A DNA stretch of 64,000 bases, taken from the NCBI GenBank assembly GCA_020466095.1, contig CM035806.1, positions 199,468 through 263,467 on the forward strand. Direction: 5' to 3'. Shown here piece after piece: positions 56,689-64,000 of the stretch (its first letter is position 1; every line of letters starts with the position of its first letter). The position numbers and the translations under genes are program-made. The DNA comes from Chlorops oryzae (Eukaryota; Arthropoda; Insecta; Diptera; Chloropidae). The notes below the pieces were generated by a model. It was not told where the DNA came from and did no database searches. It saw nothing but the letters and a program-made list of their open reading frames with translations.

Positions 56689-57348
56689 TTACAGAACGCG
56701 TTGAGTGAATTCGATTTTCTCAATGAAATGGATTCAAGGCCGAATACGCTCCAGAGGCCACAGAGCAATCTGAATTCGCAACAGCATCAAAACCAAAAAT
56801 TCGCACAGCACAAATATACGACGCCATCAAAGCCACAAACCCAGCCAATTGAAAAACCAACGTTAGCACAAGCCAATTTATCAACAACATGAGCCGAAGA
56901 CTTCGACAATTCAAACAACCAAGCCCCCTAGTGGACGATCGCAGTCAAGCAGTGCAGCCAATGCGGCCACCAATAATAATCAGATGCCCGCCCTGCTAGT
57001 CACGGAAATCTCAGACTGCAAAAGCCCCCGCCCCAGCCCCAGCCCCATTTAAGCACTCAGCAGCAACACATCGCTAACCTCACACCTAATTCTGGAATGA
57101 CGCCGACCACACCACCAAGTCCAATGGCGAATATTTATCACCGTCCAGTTCTGGCAATGCCCCCTGTAGTGTTAATGGGTGGCGGTGGCTCTGGCTCTGG
57201 AAGTGATTTAACTAGTCCCATTATCGAGATGCCGCCTTCACCTGCACCGAATTCAGTACCTATTGTGGAGTATCCGGAGGACGATGAATATAGGCGGGGT
57301 ATAACAACGAGCTATAGTACAAGCTCTGCGGATCGCTTCTGTGTGGAG
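56689..57348 (+). CDS. Pkn: Pkn exon: Gln/Pro/Ser-rich linker before the kinase domain, with two compensating frame breaks
   Basis: The acceptor is atcgacag before 56689. The frame opens with LQNALSEFDFLNEMDS, which follows DQE of the previous exon in phase 0, then runs through a Gln/Pro/Asn-rich linker. This frame hits TGA at 56890. The next frame is open from about 56870 to 57050 and reads as the same kind of Gln/Ser/Thr linker (QQHEPKTSTIQTTKPPSG). The original frame resumes near a CCCCAGCCCC run and continues through MTPTTPPSPM and a Gly/Ser stretch to CVE at a weaker donor, gttagg. The switches are therefore +1 then a compensating change. They sit in low-complexity DNA and are most simply indels in the assembly. 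The kinase domain is not in the window. The 3' boundary is less sure than the 5' one. Confidence 0.75.
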
Positions 57349-57456
57349 GTTAGGATTTTTTGTTGTTTTTATTTTTTTGTTTTTGTTTAAAATTTAGAGT
57401 AATCCAATCTTTGAAAATAGCTTGCTTATTTTTATTTTGCTCTTAACTTTTGCTTT

Positions 57457-57876
57457 TTATATACCCAGCTTCAGAAGGGCTTTTTTCTTATAATTGTTAA
57501 GGAATGGGTCCATTTGGGTATACCGTTTCTCCTTTTAGTGCTTAGGTTTTTATGCCAAAAAATAGATTTTATCGAAATTTTATGAGCTATACATTCGACC
57601 TTGAGGATGATTCTTAGAAAAAATTGTTTATTGGAGCCAATTTCTGAAAATACAACGATTTTAAATTGGACCGATTTTTAATTTTTCGACCAATAAATTC
57701 AAAAAATGCATCTTTCGGTGCAAGATGTCGTGGTATGCGAATATAAAAAAAACCCTTGATATATTGGCTATTATTTTCGTTTTATTTAAAAAAAAAGTTT
57801 TTACGTTAGTTACGGCACTTAAGACTCAGAAGCTGGGTATATTATGGTCGGCTTGGATCGACTTTAGTTTTTTGTT
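57457..57876 (+). mobile_element. Short DINE-like unit (420 bp)
   Basis: TTATATACCCAGCTTCAGAA at the 5' side; GAAGCTGGGTATATTATGGT with the stem GGTCGGCTTGGATCGACTTT at the 3' side, matching the terminal logic of DINE-1. Repeated at 60398-60821. Confidence 0.55.
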
Positions 57877-58604
57877 TTTGAGCCATTTTTGCTTTATAAT
57901 TCATTATCGGTTATTCCAAAATAATTTTTTAAAGGAATTCATTCGCGATAATCTATTACTTTCATGAGGGATTCCTCGTTATTTGTCCAATATGTTGCAT
58001 TTTATGTTCTTTATATTGCGCAAAACACCCTAATATGCTTTAAAGAAAAGAATGAATCCAGGCTTATATGCTCTTTCTATACGAGTTATTAAACATTTAG
58101 GTCCGTGTGCTACTGTTTGTGCGAAAGTTTTTCGGTAGGGTTACTCTTAAAATTTCAAAATTGCGATATGAGAAACTCCATCGGATGGCGGCATAAACCG
58201 GGGGCCCTATATGCATACAAACTTTTTCCTTACATAAAATAATGTTTCCAACAGTTATCTAGCTTTGTCTTTTGTAAATAATGTAATGTAAATAGCATAA
58301 TTTTAAATAATAATTTCTTCTTCTATAAACCGTATGATCATTAATTATACTAGTTTACAGCGTTTCTTTCCAATAGATCTAAATGCACATTTCTTATGGA
58401 CAATTTAAGCCTTATCACTTAAATACGTTGCATACTTTGAAGCTTAAAGGGTCTTGCCGACAAATTTTTTACATTCCCTGTTTTATAAGCTATCAGTGGC
58501 AATTTCTTTCATCTTTTTTTCTCAATTAGATTTTAAGATATAAGCTTTTGAAAAAGGGCTTAATAAAAAGGGGGGCTTTCAAGTATATTTGAAGGACACT
58601 GGGA

Positions 58605-58646
58605 AATTATTATTATTATTATTATTAATATTAATTATTATTATAA

Positions 58647-58684
<38 letters not shown>

Positions 58685-58710
58685 TATATATATTATAATT
58701 ATTATTATTA

Positions 58711-58741
<31 letters not shown>
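58605..58741 (+). repeat. (ATT)n microsatellite, copy 1
   Basis: About 135 bp of ATT/TATT. The 66-residue Ile-rich ORF here is its translation. Confidence 0.95.
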
Positions 58742-59403
58742 TCCTTTCCAGAATGGGATATTTACACAGATTTATTCTTAAATCTATAAAACACTCATTC
58801 TGAAGCTCTTAGTCAGTGCATAGGGCAGAACTGGGCAATAGAAACGTAAAAATATGTTTCTACAGTGTTTTTAGGTAGTATCTATCCAAAAATCAACAAA
58901 ACTTAAAAATCCCTTTCAGGGGCCGCAGTCGGCTATACCCTTTGTCATTTCCATTGCTTAGTTAACTTTTACTCTCTTCCAAATAAAATTATATTTTAGC
59001 CATTTATGCATAGATTTTGGAAACGAATGCAGAGAAGTTAATTTACTTTAATTTGAGGGAATAAATGTTCAACTCCGATTGTTGAGTTCTGTTCAAAAAA
59101 GCTGCAAAGCTGCCCCCAGAGTGTCCCGTATTCTTTTTTTCGAATTCGGGTACGCATACGGCCTCATTTTGTACTGCTACCATGGTATACTCACATTTTA
59201 TTGCCTTCATATGATGTTAACCGGTGCCGAGTTGAGCCTGAAGTTTGGGAAACTGGCCAAAGAAAACCCATAACTCCTCAGAAGTCACCTCTACGGGGAT
59301 ATAGAGTATAACCGATCTCCATTACTTTTTTACCCCAAAAATTTTCTCAGATTATACCTACCCTCTATTTCCCCTCTTTAGGGGGATCCCATACAAAAGT
59401 TAT

Positions 59404-59913
59404 ATCCCGGCTGGAAATTGCCTAGGGAAATCTAGTTACTAGCTAGGGCCTTACTAGCGCCTAGCTAGATTTGCCCGACTTTCTAAATTTAGCCTGGCGC
59501 TAGCGAGGGCCTAGCTAGAATCCAGAGAGAAAATTTGAGACAAAACTTTTTTTTTCTAATTCTCACTGAGTTTAAATTCGTGGAAATATAAAGGGTGTAC
59601 TTTGTGTGTTGAGCGTCAGCTTTGCACAGAGGCGATACCGTAACCAATGAGGTGGGAACTAGCTAAGAACTTTAACCAATACTCCGTCAAGGGGACGTGA
59701 AAATAAATCTTTATGTAAAACATAGTAGGTTGACATATGATCTAAATTACTAGCCGGGCGCTAGCTAGAGATTACTAGCCGAGCGCTAGCTAGCCGGAGC
59801 ATTAACAAACTAGGAAGGGGCTAGCAAAACTTAACTAGCTAAGCCCAAGATATAAACTAGCTGGGGCCTAGCTAGCGTCCAGCTAGCGCCGAGATAATAT
59901 TTCCAGCCGGGAT
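59404..59913. mobile_element. CTAG-rich MITE, copy 1
   Basis: ATCCCGGCTGGAAAT and ATTTCCAGCCGGGAT ends; interior packed with CTAGCTAG, GCTAGC and CCTAGC palindromes (more than fifteen CTAG sites). Flanked by the GGGGA/TCCCC repeat also seen at 4735. Copy 2 (62406-62865) lacks about 47 bp after AACAAACTAG. Confidence 0.75.
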
Positions 59914-60107
59914 CTGTATACATTTTCGCCTCACTGTCCTAACTAGCCTCAGGGTGCCCCTAAAGGATTCAAATGTATGACCGACCCCCATTATTTTTTT
60001 ACCTCAAACATTTTCTCGGATTATACTTACCCTCTATTTCCCCTCCTTAAGGCGGCTCCCATATAAAACTACCTTTATTTTTCAATATTTCATACAAAAT
60101 GGCAGCC

Positions 60108-60385
60108 AAGCCCCTTCTACAGGAAATTCTTTTCTTATTTCACGTATTTCAACCAAACAAACTTACCCTTTATATCTTCTCCCAAAGGGACGTCCATTAA
60201 CCACGTCAACATATTTTCTCCAAATTTTGACCCCCTCCCCCCTAAGGTGAGGTTTAGTGAGATTTTTCCGCACCCCCATTCTCCCCTCGACAAATCTCTC
60301 GCAAGATTTTAACGTACGATTTCCCCGCATATAATGATTTTTAAATTTTATAACCACTATAAACTATACATATATGGGCATTCCC
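60108..60385. other. Spacer between tandem copies
   Basis: About 280 bp, unique in the window, with CCCCTCCCCCCTAAGGTGAG; no gene. Confidence 0.6.
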
Positions 60386-61546
60386 AACTTTTGCTTTTTA
60401 TATACCCAGCTTCAGAAGGGCTTTTTTCTGTATCAATTGTTAAGAAATGGGTCCATTTGGGTATACGTTTCTCCTATTTAGTGCTTAGGTTTTTATGCCA
60501 AAAAAATAGATTTTATCGAAATTTTATGAGCTATACATTCGACCTTGAGGATGATTCTTAGAAAAAAATTGCTTTATTGGAGTCAATTTCTGCAAACAAC
60601 GATTTTAAATTGGACCGATTTTTAATTTTTCGACCAATAAATTCAAAAAATGCATCTTTCGGTGCAAGATGTCGTGGTATGCGAATATAAAAAAAAACCC
60701 TTGATATATTGGCTATTATTTTCGTTTTATTTAAAAAAAAAGTTTTTACGTTAGTTACGGCACTTAAGACTCAGAAGCTGGGTATATTATGGTCGGCTTG
60801 GATCGACTTTAGTTTTTTGTTTTTGAGCCATTTTTGCTTTATAATTCATTATCGGTTATTCCAAAATAATTTTTTAAAGGAATTCATTCGCGATAATCTA
60901 TTACTTTCATGAGGGATTCCTCGTTATTTGTCCAATATGTTGCATTTTATGTTCTTTATATTGCGCAAAACACCCTAATATGCTTTAAAGAAAAGAATGA
61001 ATCCAGGCTTATATGCTCTTTCTATACGAGTTATTAAACATTTAGGTCCGTGTGCTACATGTTTGTGCGAAAGTTTTTCGGTAGGGTTACTCTTAAAATT
61101 TCAAAATTGCGATATGAGAAACTCCATCGGATGGCGGCATAAACCGGGGGCCCTATATGCATACAAACTTTTTCCTTACATAAAATAATGTTATTCCAAC
61201 AGTTATCTAGCTTTGTCTTTTGTAAATAATGTAATGTAAATAGCATAATTTTAAATAGATAATTTCTTCTTCTATAAACCGTATGATCATTAATTATACT
61301 AGTTTACAGCGTTTCTTTCCAATAGATCTAAATGCACATTTCTTATGGACAATTTAAGCCTTATCACTTAAATACGTTGCATACTTTGAAGCTTAAAGGG
61401 TCTTGCCGACAATTTTTACATTCCTTTTTATAACTATCGTGAATTTCTTTCATCTTTTTTCCAATTAGATTTTAAGATATAAGCTTTTGAAAAAGGGCTT
61501 AATAAAAAGGGGGGGCTTTCAAGTATATTTGAAGGACACTGGGAAA

Positions 61547-61680
<134 letters not shown>

Positions 61681-62404
61681 CCTTTCCAGAATGGGATATT
61701 TACACAGATTTATTCTTAAATCTATAAAACACTCATTCTGAAGCTCTTAGTCAGTGCATAGGGCAGAACTGGGCAATAGAAACGTAAAAATATGTTTCTA
61801 CAGTGTTTTTAGGTAGTATCTATCCAAAAATCAACAAAACTTAAAAATCCCTTTCAGGGGCCGCAGTCGGCTATACCCTTTGTCATTTCCATTGCTTAGT
61901 TAACTTTTACTCTCTCCCAAATAAAATTATATTTTAGCCATTTATGCATAGATTTTGGAAACGAATGCAGAGAAGTTAATTTACTTTAATTTGAGGGAAT
62001 AAATGTTCAACTCCGATTGTTGAGTTCTGTTCAAAAAAGCTGCAAAGCTGCCCCCAGAGTGTCCCGTATTCTTTTTTTTCGAATTCGGGTACGCATACGG
62101 CCTCATTTTGTACTGCTACCATGGTATACTCACATTTTATTGCCTTCATATGATGTTAACCGGTGCCGAGTTGAGCCTGAAGTTTGGGAAACATGAGCTA
62201 TTCTTAATTAGGAAAATACCCATTAACTCAAAAACTCAGAAGTCACCTCCTATTTTTTTTCGATGGGATATAGCATTTGTATAACCGATCTCCATTATCT
62301 TTTTTACCGCCATACAAATTTGGATCTCAAGATTATACCTACCCTCTATTTCCCCTCTTTAGGGGGATCCCTATTTTACCCCAAAATTTTTAGTTCTACT
62401 CCTA

Positions 62405-62866
62405 TTCCCGGCTGGAAATTGCCTAGGGAAATCTAGTTACTAGCTAGGGCCTTACTAGCGCCTAGCTAGATTTGCCCGACTTGCTAAATTTAGCCTGGCG
62501 TTAGCGAGGGCCTAGCTAGAACCCAGAGAGAAAATTTGAGACAAAACTTTTTTTTCTAATTCTCACTGAGTTTAAATTCGTGGAAATATAAAGGGTGTAC
62601 TTTGTGTGTTGAGCGTCAGCTTTGCGCAGAGGCGATACCGTAACCAATGAGGTGCGAACTAGGTAAGAACTTTAACCAATACTCCGTCAAGGGGACGTGA
62701 AAATAAATCTTTATGTAAAACATAGTAGGTTGACATATGATCTAAATTACTAGCCGGGCGCTAGCTAGAGATTACTAGCCGAGCGCTAGCTAGCCGGAGC
62801 ATTAACAAACTAGCTAGGGCCTAGCTAGCGTCCAGCTAGCGCCGAGATAATATTTCCAGCCGGGAT
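62405..62866. mobile_element. CTAG-rich MITE, copy 2
   Basis: Same ends as 59404, internal 47-bp deletion at an ACTAG...ACTAG junction. Confidence 0.75.
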
Positions 62867-63061
62867 CTGTATACATTTTCGCCTTACTGTCCTAACTAGC
62901 CTCAGGGTGCCCCTAAAGGATTCAAATGTATGACCGACCCCCATTATTTTTTTTCCTCAAACAATTTCTCCGATTATACTTACCCTCTATTTCCCCTCCT
63001 TAAGGCGGCTCCCATATAAAACTACCTTCATTTTTCAATATTTCATACAAAATGGCAGCCA

Positions 63062-64000
63062 ATTTAAGATCGAACAGGCGTGTGAGCTGAGCTCGTAAAC
63101 TCAGAATTTACAGTCTGAAAGGGTATTTTCTAAATTCAACTTAAGAAGCTAAATTCAGATTTTAAGTTGACTGTCTGGAAGTCATATTATATTGTCTGCA
63201 TATTAAAAAAAAATTAAAAATTTTTTTCCCAAAAATCAAATAGTGTTTTCGTGTTAAGAATACCAAAATCCATAAGAAAACTGCAATTAGATCTCCTGGT
63301 TAAATAAAAATTAATTATTTTTAAACTAGTGTTATTGAACCGCAATGTATATAATCATTTGAGCACATTGGCGCGCTAAATATAAACTAACGTGTACATA
63401 CACACACATGCACACACATCACACACATACACACAACGTGCACAAAGCACCTTGTTCATAAATCGGCATACATTTTATATTAAGTAATTCATTCCATAGA
63501 AACATTTTAAGAAATACGCACAAAAACAGTGATTAGAAAGCTTACTGTACTGTATAGTACACTTTAACTTTTTCTTAAAATCGTACGTTACACTCAGGAA
63601 AAAGTCTACAACAGGAGATAGTGGCAAATGTTCTTGAATGATGACCTGACTATGTCAAATAAATTTTCCTCATACTTAATTCATTGGAAAGGGCATTGTG
63701 TCTTTTGTTTGCAAAAAAAGCGTCTCGGAAAACATTTCAATGTTAAGTTTTATTATTCCTTCGTGAATCATCATCATTGCTTGGAAAAAGGTTTGAAATT
63801 ACGATTTGATTTATTGGAGAAGATTCAAATTATTTCTATTTTGACCCCGTTTTATGCTGATTAGGTGTGGGGGCTTCCATTCAATTAATCATACAAGAAT
63901 TTCTACATTTATTTTTGGAAGAACACAAAGTGAATCAAATTTTATTTCTGCATAGAAGCGTTATATTTTTTTCGTGATCGCCAAATTGATTGCTTGATAT
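63062..64000. other. Pkn intron continuing past the window; no gene seen
   Basis: (CA)n-rich ACACACATGCACACACATCA at 63400-63437; the rest is AT-rich. An ORF at 63628 (78 codons) has HWKGHCVFCLQKK but no splice-site support and is left uncalled. Confidence 0.5.

Larger units (their letters stand above)
57445..60107. repeat. 2.7-kb tandem duplication, copy 1
   Basis: Starts AACTTTTGCTTTTTATATAC and ends CATACAAAATGGCAGCCAA; matches 60386-63061 at an offset of 2941 rising to 2953. Differences are mostly short indels, in homopolymers and the ATT tract. Contains a short DINE-like unit, an (ATT)n tract and a CTAG-rich MITE. Lies in the Pkn intron after the second linker exon. Confidence 0.9.

Noticed and set aside
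58589..58789. Ile-rich 'membrane' ORF
   Set aside because: Translation of the ATT microsatellite.

Overview
The window is AT-rich, intron-rich, transposon-dense eukaryotic DNA from a higher fly (Cyclorrhapha). The evidence is: exons coding for the fly form of protein kinase N; several DINE-1-like (Helentron-derived) repeats with the GTCCGTCTGTCCGTCTG and CCACGCCC signatures; and an irritans-type (Himar1-like) mariner. I cannot fix the species. There are no operons or prokaryotic features, and I saw no convincing intact tRNA or rRNA gene.

Host genes. From about 31.3 kb to 57.3 kb on the + strand lie five exons of Pkn, the Rho/Rac effector kinase: a probable first coding exon (31288-31581), an HR1a exon (36386-36707), an HR1b/HR1c exon (37860-38437), an HR1c/C2-like/linker exon (52188-53501) and a second linker exon (56689-57348). 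Splice phases agree across the first four. The kinase-domain exons are not in the window and should lie beyond 64 kb. The 13.7-kb intron between the third and fourth exons holds a second gene on the same strand (47672-51271). It has four phase-compatible exons, an in-frame stop upstream of its ATG and an AATAAA signal, and it ends in a conserved-looking Cys-rich basic tail. I do not recognise it. It and the last Pkn exon carry single-base frame breaks in low-complexity stretches, which look more like consensus errors in the assembly than gene death.

Transposon layers. 0-7 kb: a full DINE-1-like element with internal 126-bp tandem repeats, a hairpin, a 170-bp tandem repeat, a LINE tail fragment and a TIR element. 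7.15-9.37 kb: a pogo-like relic holding a DINE and a TTAA-flanked piggyBac derivative whose only ORF joins an acidic N-terminus to a transposase-type C-terminal zinc domain, without the catalytic core. 10.1-14.5 kb: a deep nest in which a DINE was hit by a mariner and by a Harbinger-like element; the latter contains a hAT element, which contains a Tc1 element. 15.2, 30.3 and 41.2 kb: three copies of a TTAA-flanked 740-bp MITE. 21.8-28.9 kb: a recent segmental duplication in which one copy gained a DINE, so the other copy is a natural empty site. 44.9-47.3 kb: an interlocked foldback structure whose arms contain tRNA-like B-boxes, one arm interrupted by a hAT MITE with a perfect 8-bp target duplication. 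57.4-63.06 kb: a 2.7-kb tandem duplication inside a Pkn intron.

The rest is AT-rich intron or intergenic sequence with homopolymers and microsatellites. No complete new system stands out. The best leads are the piggyBac zinc-domain ORF, the interlocked foldback, the DINE with two 3' ends, and the unrecognised gene nested in Pkn.
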